64,000 nucleotides of DNA from NCBI GenBank assembly GCA_963920665.1, contig OY987263.1, positions 25,656,547-25,720,546 of the forward strand, given 5' to 3'. The stretch is from Straminergon stramineum. Lineage: Eukaryota; Streptophyta; Bryopsida; Hypnales; Calliergonaceae. Positions 1 to 11,719 of this stretch are shown piece after piece; position 1 is the stretch's first letter, and the number at the start of each line of letters is the position of its first letter. Made by a program: the position numbers and the translations under genes. Under the pieces are notes generated by a model. That model was not told the DNA's origin, ran no database searches, and saw nothing but the letters and a program-made list of their open reading frames with translations.

Positions 1-2254
1 CCTCCATAGATAGCGAATGGCTAGAGGTCTCTTTCACAACAAAAGGAACCACTGTGACAGGAATATTGCTAACCACCGAGCCACACACGTCACACACTCG
101 ATCTCCTTTGATACCAAACCACTTGAATGCACATTCCTTGTGCGCCAGAGCCATCTCGCCAAGACAGAGGCATTCCATCTTCAAAGTCTCCCCATAGTCC
201 TCCGTAAGAGAATCCATACAGATTCTGCATACTGCTTCGTCCTCAGGAATTGCTTCTTCTACATTTTCCTCAGTGTCTCCTTTGCCTGCAAATTGTGTTC
301 GATCAAACTACAATTCCCAAATCGAAGAAACAACCGAAATCAGATCTTTCTAACGAAGAAGGTGCGAGAGCTTAAGATGGTAGCTGTAGGTAGAAGAATC
401 TGATAGCGATCACATAGAATTATCTTCATAACTTTAATGCTTAGGTCGCCAAGACCCTCTAGAAAAGTAGTCAGTAGCCAATTGCATATTATTCAAAGCA
501 ACCTGTTGAATGATGCAAACATTAAAATCTTCAGTATGTGCTCTTTGGCTTTCATCTACTATAAGTCAATCACGTACTTCAGAATCAGGTTCGAGGAAGA
601 CAAGCTACACTCTAACAAGGGGAAAAGCCATCCGCAGCGCGCGTGAAATTTGCAGAATGAATATCCTCACCTTTTTCAGCATCCAGTAGTGTTAATATTT
701 CATGATTGACGGACTCATTCCCTCGCGAAGGTTGCAATCTGTGAATCCGAGGATTTACAGATCTCAGCAGTACATAACCCTTGCGTTCAGAGCCATTCCT
801 GCGAAAACTCTCAATCTTATTCACGAACACAGGCGTGGAGAATGACCGAACGATGCTGACTTTCCCATTTCCTGGCTGGAACATCAAAGAACAGGGTTAA
901 GATCTGCTTGTCAGGTTCAAAAGCAGGGACTTATATGCTCCACATATTCAAACGCTCAGGTTATGAGGAACAAATTGGAAACTAGATGCATCATAAACAA
1001 TGCCTCTTCAAGGATCAACGTGCCTAGTGACCACATGTTGACAAACATCAAGTCGAGGATAAGAGCTAACCTCGCTATTTAGGTTATGTCCCAAGTCATG
1101 ACTATGTCCTTTGTTGGAGTCTGGATCGATACCAGAAGTGCGCACAGGTAAAGACGATGTCCTCTTATTCCATAGAGGTAGGAGTGGAAGTCCAGGTAAA
1201 GTAGGTTGCAAAGACTCAGACGATCCTCTTTGCGTCCCAGTCAAATAAACGTTCAAATTCTTTTCAATGGACGCCCTCGATCGCAAACCCGAGCGAGGAA
1301 GCTGCCCGAGAGAACCAGAAAATTTGCCAGACTTTGTGGTAGGGAGAGGAGGAAGTAGGCTTGAGCTGGCGGAAGTCTTAGCAACGACGTCAGGTTGACA
1401 TGAAATTTGCAAAGAAGGCAGATCAGGCCGTCTGTCTAAATTAAGTCCAACCTGCGAGAGCACGAGCCGATTAGTACATTGTCACAATTCGATATTTAGC
1501 TGTAATAGCAGCTTCCAAGTTATTTCACATCTCACGCGCCATTCGGACACCATAGTATCAACCTATGTGAAGCACCAGAATAAACAGAAAGCACCTGGGA
1601 ACAATTGCAGGTTGCGTTAACTCTCTTCCTAGTAACAAATGCTTCAGAAACGTTTTACCACAAAGGGTCAACCAATTGATAGTAAACCTACACCCCTCTC
1701 GCACTTCCAACAGCTTCAATACCTCCACAACGTTATACTCGAACAGTGCTCTATGTGTGTATCTGAATCCCGTATTGAGTCGGGATTTTTAAAAAAAAGG
1801 GCCAGTTCAAATGCAAAACAAGAACATAGTGCTCACAGATTCGTCCTTCACCTACCGTGTTACTTCCCAAGGTTCTCGGAAATCAGATTCTTCCCTTTTA
1901 TTCTATCTTTCCATTGCATTTTTGTTGCGTTTTTCTTTCATTCCATTTTTGAAGACTCTATCTCAAGCTGAAAGTACACATACGAAGATTGAAAAGCGTT
2001 CAAATTACAACTGTACTAGATATCAGAGAATGGAACAAAAACGATTATTCCAATTTCTGGTGACCTCGCTAAGTCCTCCCTTCCTTCAAAATCTAACCAA
2101 TCACAAGTAAGAACTAAAAACAGGTTTCGAACAAAGCTACAGACAGAAGCACCTCGGCAGAATTCGAAGATGAACAAACTTGTGCTCCATCAACCTCCAT
2201 TGGCTGTCTGCTGTTTCCCTCTCCTTCCTCCATGAGGTCACATTGCGTCTCCAT
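1..2254 (-). CDS. RING-CH (RINGv) zinc-finger E3 ubiquitin ligase, PITCHOUN1-like; 3' end beyond window
   Basis: Four exons join in frame with GT-AG borders: 2153-2254 (ATG at 2254), 1071-1451, 671-875 and 1-285. The phases agree at every junction (0, 0, 1), and about 325 residues are visible. The RING-CH finger is complete: C249, C252, C268, C270, H278, C281, C294 and C297, followed by the CDVC-SVVSNIPVTVV stretch that plant RINGv proteins carry. Upstream are a basic Ser-rich region, a PDLPSLQIS motif and VRSFSTPV, also typical of the plant PIT1-like group. Family knowledge: such proteins recruit an E2 through RING-CH and usually carry C-terminal membrane segments, which would lie outside this window. 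Exon 1 begins METQCDLMEEGEG and is acidic. Plus-strand reading frames here are antisense shadows. I am sure of the domain, fairly sure of the exon model, and have no evidence on the substrate. Confidence 0.88.
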
Positions 2255-3130
2255 CTAAAAGATTTGCAGGCAACCCCGGCATCTACAACTCACAATCACC
2301 ACCGCAAGCATCACCATAAATAATTACAAAAAAACAAGAAGGAAAGAAAGAATCCATCTGAATCTGATGTATCCAACAGAAAACTTCACCAAATTAGATG
2401 CAACATTGACGAACAACAATGCAAAGCGCGCCAGCGTAGACTAGAATACATAATTACAAACGCGAATACTAAAACAAGAAGGAAAGAATCCATCTGATTC
2501 TGATACATCCAATCGAAAACTCTACCGAATTAGATGCAATTTTGATGACCTATAATGCGAAGCCAACTTCGACTACTAGAAAACGCTGAATAGAAGTGGA
2601 AAATGTCGGACAAAATTACATTCGAGAGAAGCTGGCCGGCGCGGAGGATTGCGATTTTGATCGGTGCATGCCTAACTTTCAGATAACAAGTGTGCCAAAG
2701 CCAAAGCCATGTTAAGAAGACGGTAGCACTTGGGAGTAGGAATCACGGTCGGTGGTGCTGATGCGGCAATAGACAGGTCACGGACTCACGGCGTGGAATT
2801 AGCTAGCCTTGCTGGAAAAATTGCGAAAAGCTCCGAACCCTGCACAGTACGTTAGTATGAAAGTGACTGCACCCACTGACGCAGGAATGGCAGGATCGAC
2901 CAGGATTAACTTAACTGACGCTAATTATTACTGTAGACTGCCAGAAGCTTCAGTTGGTTCCTTACTGCAGTCAGTCGTTCCCGCCCATTTCGTTTTCGGG
3001 TCATTCGTGTGAACGCAGCCTTTCCTTTTAATATCTTATTAGAACCGGATCCCAATGCAATGCAACTGAAAATAACAAAAAGGATTCATCTATAGTAGAA
3101 TCCCCCATTACCAACCAGGCCCCATGGCCA
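2255..3130. promoter_or_regulatory. 5' flank and probable promoter of the RING-CH gene
   Basis: This is non-coding sequence upstream of the ATG at 2254 on the minus strand. It is richer in GC around 2620-3010 than the following kilobases, as expected for a gene-proximal region. I found no convincing TATA box. A small plus-strand frame (2809-3012) has no recognisable domain and is not called as a gene. Confidence 0.35.
2319..2550. repeat. Imperfect direct duplication of about 80 bp in the RING-CH 5' flank
   Basis: Two copies of a stretch starting ATAATTACAA and continuing AACAAGAAGGAAAG, AATCCATCTGA and TAGATGCAA lie at about 2319-2405 and 2450-2540. They differ by small indels and substitutions. 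They sit just upstream of the first coding exon, so they fall in the 5' UTR or promoter. Confidence 0.6.
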
Positions 3131-3131
3131 A

Positions 3132-3683
3132 TATAAGGTAAACCAACCTACGACAGCCTAACTCTCTAATGCAGACATTTATAAAACGACCCATTACAGT
3201 TTTCTATCAATTTATGGGAGATTTTTTTTCAATTAATGAGATTAGGATTTCATTAGGTGGGTTAATGGCCAAAGTTAATGCTTTGTACAATGGTGATGAA
3301 GTTATCAAAGATTGATTTAGGAACTTCCACCTTTCTAGTGTAAAGTCATTATAAGAACTAACTTTTTAATTCCATCATGTCATGTCCATATTATAAAATG
3401 TTGCAACCATATTAGGAAATATTGCGATTGCTTTAAGTGATTGGATGATTATTGTGGGCACTCTTTTTGCTACTTTTGGAGTAGTCTACAAACTATTTTG
3501 AATCCTTTGGGTTGCATACTTCAAAAATTCTTAACAAATTCATACTCTATCAAAAAAATGGAATTTCAAATGCTCTCTTCATTTTTCATGTTTGTCTTTC
3601 TAAAAAATTCCTTTTTTTTTCTTTCAAAAGTGTCAATATGGCAAACTAGTCGATCTGCTTGTGATAGGTTGGTTTACCTTATA
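3132..3683. mobile_element. Candidate MITE bounded by a 19-bp perfect inverted repeat
   Basis: TATAAGGTAAACCAACCTA at 3132-3150 recurs exactly in inverted orientation at 3665-3683. The roughly 510 bp between is AT-rich with no gene. The TA-rich ends make a target duplication ambiguous. A non-autonomous DNA transposon is the simplest reading. Confidence 0.5.
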
Positions 3684-3699
3684 GGTACTAGGAAATTCA

Positions 3700-5675
3700 C
3701 AGGAGAAGTCACTACTTTCTAACAATTAGGCCTTGGTTTCCAATCGTCTTATAACCATCAATGTCATGACACATGTGCTTGGTTTTGCAAGCCAAAGTTA
3801 TCTTTGAATGAAAAATTATAGAAGACTCTATGTGTTGGAGATAAGTGCATATCAACTTTTGATTACTAAAATTCATAGCAATTTCAAATCAAGGTAGAAA
3901 ATTACCAAAAGAATTGCAATCTCATTGATTTCTATCTTTCTACAAAGTAGAAAATTTTAAATTGTCTTTTGTTGCTCCAAATCGTGCACAAAATGCTTAA
4001 GTGATTAGTCATGGGTGGTTCCATCATATTGTATCACAAAATAGAGAATTTATGGTGCCCCTCACTAATTTCTTGACATTTAACATTGTATAAATATTTA
4101 TTGTTGTATGAGAATGCACTACTTTTGAATTAATTCTTGTTGTGATTGGGATTTATGAACCTCCATGTGTATAAATGGAAATATCTACAGAAATATCTCT
4201 TGACTTTGATGACTTGTAGAGGAATTTTTTGAGGAAGGCAATTTAATTGTTAACCCTTAAAGGATGGATTGGTGACTGTGGAAATCATGGCTTTTGGAAC
4301 TGTGTGACATCATCTACTTTAAAAAAATAAAAAATACACATTGGAAGTTGAAGTACTGTAGAAGATCTTCCCTTTTTGCACAAAATTCGAAGGATGAATA
4401 GTTGCAATTCTATCCTAAATAGAGAGAGTCTTTGTCATCCATTGGCCACAAAATGGCCGTGTTGACATTTATGGGTTAAGGCAACCTAATTTCACTATTT
4501 TCTATACACAAAATAGTGCAATTAGGTTATCCTCACTAATCTCTCAACATTCTACACTACATAAATATGTTTTGTTGCTATACAACAATGGAATAATGGA
4601 AGAACCACATATGTTGCATGGGTTAGTACACTAGTTTTGGGCCCTGGTTTAGAGAGTCTCATGCGCTTCTATGTGGACAAGCAATGAGTCATGAGGTGTT
4701 GACATCTCTTGAGGAGGCAACCTATTTTTTAAGGCAACCTCAATTCAATATCTTTTGTATTTATTTGGTATCATTGATGAGATGGAAGCTTTATTCACTA
4801 AGAAGAGAGAAATGATGGATGGAATTGAGACACAATTTGTATTCAAAATCATTCCCTATTGAATAATTCATTAAAGTTGGCAATTGTGATTCAATAAATG
4901 CCTAAAATTAGAAAGAAACATTTTTTTCCATCTAAAACAAATTTGAAAAAAACATCCCCAAAACTCTAGCATTTACAATTAGAATTTTTTTGTCACTCTT
5001 GACCAAAACAAATAGTAATAGATTAGTAATTTCTCACTTTCTACCAATGGGATCTTCTTTTGATCCTAACAGAATTTTTGGCCATGAAATCATCTAATTA
5101 TCAACTAACTGCCATGAAATCATTGTAAATCAGAGTTAGAAATGTTTGCCTCAAGAAAAAAATTTAAAGAATTTCTTTTTTACATATTTTAGATGAATGA
5201 AAACATTTAAACAACAAACTTGAGTTGAAACCTTCATAATTTACCTTATTAACCGACAATGCAAAATGCCTGACCAAAAATCAGAGTGGACAATGCTTTT
5301 GGATTCGGAGATGGAAGGAATGTCTAGACATAATTTAGATGCGCTGAATAAGGTGCATATACTTTTGAGTTTTGTTTTAGACGAGTGATTCTATCCTCAA
5401 GTGGACAAGGGCCACACATTCATCACACCTACGCAACTCCAGAAAAAAATTAAAGGTTGTAATACATCTCATAATTAAAATGATCTAATGATCACTACAT
5501 CAGCAATAGAATGGTTGCAGTAGTCCATGTTACTGCACCTTGCAATTGTACTATGAGGTTCAAACTCAATGAGTTAGAGACCCTTTATTGGAAAAAAGAA
5601 AAAGCCGCTTATGCGATCATAACATTATTGAACCAATCCCAGTAAAAAGCAATTTTAATTTAACCAACAAGAGGA
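3700..5675. other. AT-rich intergenic stretch, no gene seen
   Basis: No coding signal on either strand. It holds a short hairpin at 4483-4528 and two related segments of about 85 bp at 4028-4110 and 4500-4585 (shared CACAAAATAG, CCTCACTAAT and CATAAATAT blocks). Otherwise I see low-complexity AT-rich sequence. Confidence 0.5.
4483..4528. repeat. Hairpin with 19-bp arms
   Basis: AACCTAATTTCACTATTTT (4483-4501) pairs with AAAATAGTGCAATTAGGTT (4510-4528) with one mismatch across an 8-nt loop. No T-run or gene end nearby suggests a function. Confidence 0.6.
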
Positions 5676-8600
5676 GTACACTGTGCCTCTCCCATCGAAA
5701 CCATTTAAGCATAAATCCATATAGTTCACCAACAAGTACAGTCAGAAAATTGCGATTACATCTCCACCAAATAACTCTTACATGCTCAGAAAAATAAGGG
5801 AACGCAAATCCCGGAACCTGGAACCACACGGAGCCCATTCAATGACCTTACTCAAGGCTAAGAAGAATACAACTCAACCAACAGCAAGTGGAAACTCTGG
5901 TACCCGCTTTTCAATAAACCCGTCCGGAATGGACGCGAATCCTAACCTTCCCAGTCCCCGAACATCTCCTAGAACAGTGTACACGACGGAAGTTCGCAAA
6001 GCCTGGAGCTCACCAACATTCTGAATGACAACCCCAGGTGTTCTAATCAGGTGCCCCTGGCTTCCAGAGAACGGAGGACACGCCTGCAACAAGCCCTCTC
6101 CTACACCTCATGTGGATGGGCCACTGTACAGCCAAAAATAAAGAACACAAATGGGCTAATAATAAGGGCGGTAGCGCATCGGCCTCCTGAACCGAGGGAC
6201 CTTCCTGCACAATACAAAAACTCCAACACATCAGGACCAAAAAAAGCAAGGCACGGCTTACCAAATGAAACGAGACTCCTTATTCACGATCACCCTATCA
6301 GCTGCAAAAACAAAGTCCTCTTCGGAGAACATGATGCACATTACACATACGATGACATACGACTTTGCCGGTAGTTCACTATCACGATGAAAAAACACCG
6401 ACTCAGAAAAATTCAAAATAAAATGGAAACAAGCAAACTTTGAACTCGGTATGAAATATGCACTCCACAAGTCAGAATGGAATCCACGGAGGATACCCAC
6501 CCAAAACCATAGGGAGCATACCCATAGGGAGCTGAAAAGGGCCTCCTCGAGCGGTACCCATAAAACGGGGAGTAGGGTCGACCCCGATAGCCCTTCATTC
6601 CGGGAACATTGGTTCGCTTGGCCGTAACCTGACAATAGTCCAAACACTCCGCATCAGATGTAGGTATGGAAGGTATTCAAGAAAGAAAAGGGAACGGCTC
6701 GCTGTCATGTTCAACATTCGAAAGCAGTGAAGAGGTCCTCACGAGAAAATCAAAATACGGCAATGAAACAGGTTCATGGAGAAAGATTCTCCAGACGAGA
6801 GAAGGATAACAACCTTCAGGGGGCGATTATGCAACTCAGATTCGCTTAAAAGAATGGCATTTTGAACTGCCTCCACCTCCAGAAACTCCACATATGCAAA
6901 CCTGCTTGCAAAATAAACAAGAAGTTAAAACGAGAAAAAACTAATCGGTCATTAAATAGATTAAGCGGGTAAAACACGTCTCCACTCTGCCGCGGAATTA
7001 CAAATCCAATGTCGAAAATTCTAGAACCAACCATCCCTCCTAAGGCCCGTGAATTAAGTAGATTTCATGGCCTCATTGCACGCTGTTCAATTCACAAAGG
7101 AATGAGAAAGAGCCACTACCCCTTGGGCTGACCAAACTTGTCCGTCAAAATCGTCACGCGATTCACTGTGCCACAAGACTGAAAGTGCTGTTGGACTTCT
7201 TCTGGAGTGCAGGAGTAATCCACCTGAAATACACAAAAATCAAAATTTGAATAACTCATTCAAACGGTCACCTAAATTCTGATTCTGCTCCCGGAAACAC
7301 AACAAAAAAATACCGACAGAAAATCCATAATCCAGAAGCATAATCATGAAAAACAAACATTCATAAAACAGAAACTGAAAAAGTGAACGAAAAAAAGGAG
7401 AAATTACATTGCCAACGAAAACGGATCGAGCATCCGCTTCCTCTCGGTTGGCGTGGGCTCCATTTGCAAGAGCTGGGTCTGCAAAACCGATTCACAACCG
7501 GATTATGGATTGCGACACCATATCCTAGAATTGCAGGTGACGAGTGAAAAGTGCTTCATTGATGCTCAGTACAAACATCCACAGCACTGGAATGAATTCC
7601 GACAAGATATCAGAGTTACGAGGAAAATTCTAAAATGAAAAGAAAGCTCAAACGTCAAACATCAATCCGTCAAAATATCGTACCAACACGAATGTTCTGC
7701 AACGCAGTCTGTTCGTACTCTGCAAACAAACCAGGAGGGGAGAGAAAATGAGAGAACACGAACCTTGACTGCCACCCATCTCCTTTTCAACCTTCGCTTG
7801 CATGTCACGAAGCGCAGCAGCCTCTTCCTCCATCTCCTTCAATCGCTTCTTCATGTCCTCTAGCTCCTGAACGCCTCGGAATTGGGACACGGAATAGTTA
7901 GGTCATGATCCTCGTCCAGTACAAATATGCTAACAAACTATTTCCAATGCTCATGAAACATCACCTGTAACTTATCTCACCTAGCCGAAAACATTTGCAG
8001 AGCGCTCTTTCACAAGGGCTTGGAGTGTCCATCTCTAACTACGAAATCTGGTCACCTAAGAAACGGTCGAGACTAATCCTAGTTCGGACGCATTTTCTTG
8101 GCCTAGAAATTCAGGATAGAGTAATGCTCAGGTGACTCCCAACGCAGGTTCTACGAGGGAATTCACCAAGAGTGCACACTTCAGGGGTTGGGGGCCCATG
8201 GGCAGCACTGGTCCCGTAATTTGGAATCCATAAGCACTAAACCTAATTTGAAGCCCGTCCTCTATTCACATAAATGCATAAAGTCGCGGCGAAAGCTTAA
8301 CATCCACTGAAAATTTCCAAGAATTCGGATACTCCGACGAACAATAAAATTTGCAGAAAAAGTCCAGAATGCGCACCTTAGAGGCCACTTCGTCTGTGGC
8401 AACGTCGTCGGCCTTGAGCAAGGGGTCATCAGGCTCCCCGTCGGAATCCACTTCTAGGTCCCCCTCCACTTCGTCGGGAATATCACCCCCGTACACCTCA
8501 TGCTCTTCCTCCATAGGAACCCCTGAATCACAACGCCACTCCACCGAAACCCTGGAGGAGGGTGGACGAGGGCACCAAAACCCTAACAGGAATTCAATGC

Positions 8601-8830
8601 ATCCAGGATCCGAGCGAAAACCAAGTAAAAACGAAAGAGGCGGAGGCTGAAGTTGAACTTGAGCGCATCGACAAGTGGAAAGTGCGAAAGCTTGAAGACG
8701 GCGACGAAGGCGACGGTGGAGGAGGAGATACACAAGCTTGCGAGAGAAATGGCTATGGTGGAGCCTTTGCTCGGCAACGTCCCACTGAGGCTGCGGAGCT
8801 CTCATTCAGGTGGAGCCCATGGACGAGAAC
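5676..8830. repeat. Left arm of a 3.1-kb inverted repeat (with 43960-47125)
   Basis: This arm matches 43960-47125 in reverse complement. From about 5725 to 8150 the two look identical: positions add up to 52808 throughout and several peptides read from introns are the same. Toward 8280-8514 (intron 1 and exon 1) several percent of positions differ. Beyond 8520 (5' UTR) similarity drops further, and it fades near 8830. At the other end three changes appear at about 5715-5725 and similarity stops near 5675. Confidence 0.9.
6156..8514 (-). CDS. PABN: Nuclear poly(A)-binding protein (PABPN1/PABN type), left copy
   Basis: Seven exons give a 226-residue protein: 8377-8514, 7764-7866, 7408-7478, 7120-7223, 6814-6901, 6501-6628 and 6156-6204. 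All borders are GT-AG and all phases agree. The start is [11 protein letters not shown], followed by an acidic N-terminus (1-46), a coiled-coil helix [20 protein letters not shown] (47-80), one RRM with RNP2 VFVGNV (100-105) and RNP1 KGFAYVEF (138-145), and an Arg/Tyr/Pro-rich tail that ends in RYRPYY. This is the full PABPN1 layout and the usual plant length (about 220). Family role: it binds growing poly(A) tails in the nucleus and stimulates poly(A) polymerase processivity. The paralogue at 44292-46652 differs only at residues 31 (P here), 35 (A) and 38 (V), all in exon 1. The region shared with the other copy continues to about 5725, which suggests a 3' UTR of up to 430 bp. Confidence 0.95.
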
Positions 8831-8849
8831 AGAACGAAAATAAAAGTGG

Positions 8850-10150
8850 GACGAATAACTTTGTACTTTCTCGTCCGCTCCTTCTTACCTTTTTAGTCAT
8901 GTGCTCTACCTTTTTTCCCCTAAATGACCCAACGTGGCCACTTTGTGATCTGCAGGACAGAATTGAAAGGAATTTTCGAGGATGCTCTTAGGAATGTACA
9001 AAGAGGAAATCATGTCATGTACAAATGTTTTCTACAAACAAAATATATGTTTTCAAAGGTGGTCTTTCAAATTGGCAAATAATCTCCAAAGGAATATTTC
9101 TAGTGTTAAGTTCAGGTGTATCAAAATGTATTTGACTATGTTTTCACCAAAAGTGCTCCAAAACTGCCATTTCTAATACAAGTACTAAATTTTAGAAAAA
9201 AAAATATTCTTGGAACACATATAATTGTAGGATCTTGTACTAGGTTGGTTAGAGAAGGCCGGGAAAACATTTCAGAAATTTCTACTGTGTAAATTGCAAG
9301 ATATTAGCGTTTGAATTGACAAAAATCCTATTCTTCGCCCTACAAAAAATCCTGGAGCCGCACTTCAGAAGGTCACATTTGTATGAAAAAATTTCCAAAA
9401 TGGTGGTGCTTCTTTGGATTCATTCTTGAAGGCAAGTTGGCTATATGTTTGAAAATTTTCAGATCCTTTAGAATTGTACAACATATAGGAAAAAAATAGT
9501 AAATAGAAAAAAATAGAGAATGATTCAAAATACTAAATTATTCAAGATATAGTTACGGAATTGAAAAATGCCAATCCCAATGGTTGTAATGTTGTAATAA
9601 ACAATCTATTCCCAATTTTTTTATTTTTTTTTCAAAAATATGGAAAATTGAGTTAAATGAAGGACTTCAATATTTATTTCAGAATAGATTATCTATAACT
9701 ACTTGCAAACTTAAAGTCCTCATAAACTTCATTTGATTAATAAAAATGGAATAATTCAAAGCTTTCCACTTACATATAAATCTAGAAAACCAATTTCAAA
9801 TTTTTATTTTTTGAAAAAAGTGATTTTTTTAGAATTTTTTTGATCTGCTTGGGCTACCCACTGAGCAATGAAAATGACATTTCATGCAATAACTTTTTAA
9901 CTGTGTAGTAAAAAATTATGAAATTTTTTGGGCCTTAAGCTACTCCTCGGGCACATGTTGTGTGAAAATTTCAAATAAAAAGAATAAAAATTCCATTTGT
10001 AGTGAACTATCCAAAATTCCTCTATTGCCAATAAATGCAATTTGGGCATTTTGGGGTTAAACTAATGTGGAATTGCACAAAAAGTTGCCAAAATCACATG
10101 TTACCAACTCAAATAATACCATTATAGGAGATTTATGAATGAAGATTGGA
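8850..10150. other. AT-rich intergenic stretch, no gene seen
   Basis: Upstream of the left PABN gene. The first 100 bp or so are GC-balanced and may belong to its promoter. The rest is AT-rich with poly-A and poly-T runs and no coding frame that I can support. Confidence 0.45.
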
Positions 10151-10155
10151 ACCCC

Positions 10156-10900
10156 TAAAAGACCAAAGTCCCTATGAGGAAAAAAATAGATTTCATGTAG
10201 GCTCCTATAGTCTCAATTTTTGTAGGGGTGTTTTGAAAAAAAATTTGATATAGAAAAACTCATTTGCTTTGTGGGAATTTGATTTTTATTTCAATGAGTG
10301 CTTGGGAGCAAAAGTTATGCTATATGAAGTACAATTTTACTTCACTAGGCAACAAAAAGAAATCCACAAAAACTTGAAATGATTTTTTTTTTAAATTTTG
10401 AAATAAATTATTTTGGAAATAAATAAAAAATTTGAAAAAATTTGTTTCTTATAAATCATATTTTGGTCAACATGGAAAGAGTTTGATTAATTCCATTTGG
10501 ATTAGTGATGTGAAATTTATGGAGCATCTTATTTTCCAAGCAATAATAGCATCTTTTTAAAAAGTACTATATTGGGTTTGTCTTACAACTCAATTTTCAC
10601 AGTTTGTAAAAAGAAAAGTTCCAAACGGTTTAGTTTTTCTTGCTAGGATAATCTCACCATTTGGATTAGTGTGTTTCAATTAAACTTTAGAGCTATTAAT
10701 AACAATTGAATTTTTTCTTCTATTTTGTAATTTTCATACCTACTTCTACTGACCAATATTTCTAAGAATGAAACTTAAGTGCTTTTTTTCCCAAACCTCA
10801 ACTCAATTTTTCATGATAATTTTTTTGTGAATTCAAACTCTATATTGCAAAAAAATTAAATTAGAAAGATTGAAAGTCAAATAATTTCATTATGCAAGTT
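10156..10900 (+). repeat. Dispersed repeat, copy 1 (copy 2 at 53092-53850)
   Basis: It shares ordered blocks in the same orientation with 53092-53850: CCCCTAAA, GTAGGCTCCTATAGTCTCAA, GGAGCAAAAGTTATG, TTAGAGCTATTA and CTCAATTTTTCA. The copies are roughly 70 percent alike with indels. No coding potential is visible. An old retroelement or LTR fragment is possible. Confidence 0.6.
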
Positions 10901-11700
10901 GCAAAAATATTTGTTTTTTTTGCTTTAAATGCAAGTATCTTATAATCTATGGAGTAGGCTTTCTAGCATGTGAGCCTAAAGCTTGAGCCTACAAGCCTAC
11001 GAGCCAAGGAGCCTAGATATTTTTGCAAGGGGACCTATGACCATGGACCTAAGACCGTGGATATAGGACTTACAATTTGTGATAAAGACTTCAAAAGTGC
11101 ATTGTTTATTTGAGACAGTAAAGTTTTAAATAAGTAATATTCTTGATTCAAAGTAAGTTCTTTATAATGAAATTGTTGAAGTTTTGAGTCAAATCAATTC
11201 ATAGTTTAAGATTGAGCAATATAAAAGAGAATGCAGGGACATTGAAGACTTGATAAATAGAGAAATGCAATTTAGAAATCCAATCCAATCCAAGTAATAG
11301 ACATAGTCTTGGAATACTTAAATTCATGCTCAAAGACAATGAATCCAATCCAATCCAAGTCAAATCAATCATCTCTAAACTAGGCACTACTAGAAGACTT
11401 TGAAATTGATTCCTCATTAGAAGACATTGCTTCAATATCTACAAAATCCAAAACATGAGGATCTACACATCAGTGATGGGACAAACTATGTTTGGTGCCG
11501 TGTATTGCAAATGCTTGAGCCAATTCCTCGACTTAAATTGGGAACTAAAATGGCTTCTCCAAACTTGGGAAGAAATTGGGTCTTCCAAAGAATGGAATGC
11601 GCAATGGATGGTCTAACCTTAGAGATCTAGAAGAAAAAAATGAATTGAATTAGTGAAAGTTCAATGTGGTTTCATATTGGAATGAAACAAAGAATATATA
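10901..11700. other. AT-rich stretch with no recognisable gene
   Basis: It contains short local repeats (GAGCCTA and CAAGCCTACGAGCC around 10970-11040; AATCCAATCCAA at 11279 and 11342) and a CACTACTAGAAG sequence at about 11385 that resembles a CACTA-transposon end but has no partner nearby. Confidence 0.35.
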
Positions 11701-11719
11701 GTTGATTTATGTATTGAAT

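Noticed and set aside
17..403. 128-codon plus-strand frame at the left edge
   Set aside because: It is the antisense of the RING-CH exon, whose minus-strand reading has all eight zinc ligands.
6258..6647. 129-codon frame (and its copy at 46161-46550)
   Set aside because: It runs through PABN exon 6 into the next intron in the wrong frame. The spliced PABN model explains the sequence, and the frame is conserved only because the arms are identical.
8351..8650. Ser-rich plus-strand frame
   Set aside because: Antisense of the acidic PABN exon 1 and its 5' UTR.
11384..11400. CACTACTAGAAG as a CACTA terminus
   Set aside because: No inverted partner was found within several kilobases. It may be chance or a truncated end.
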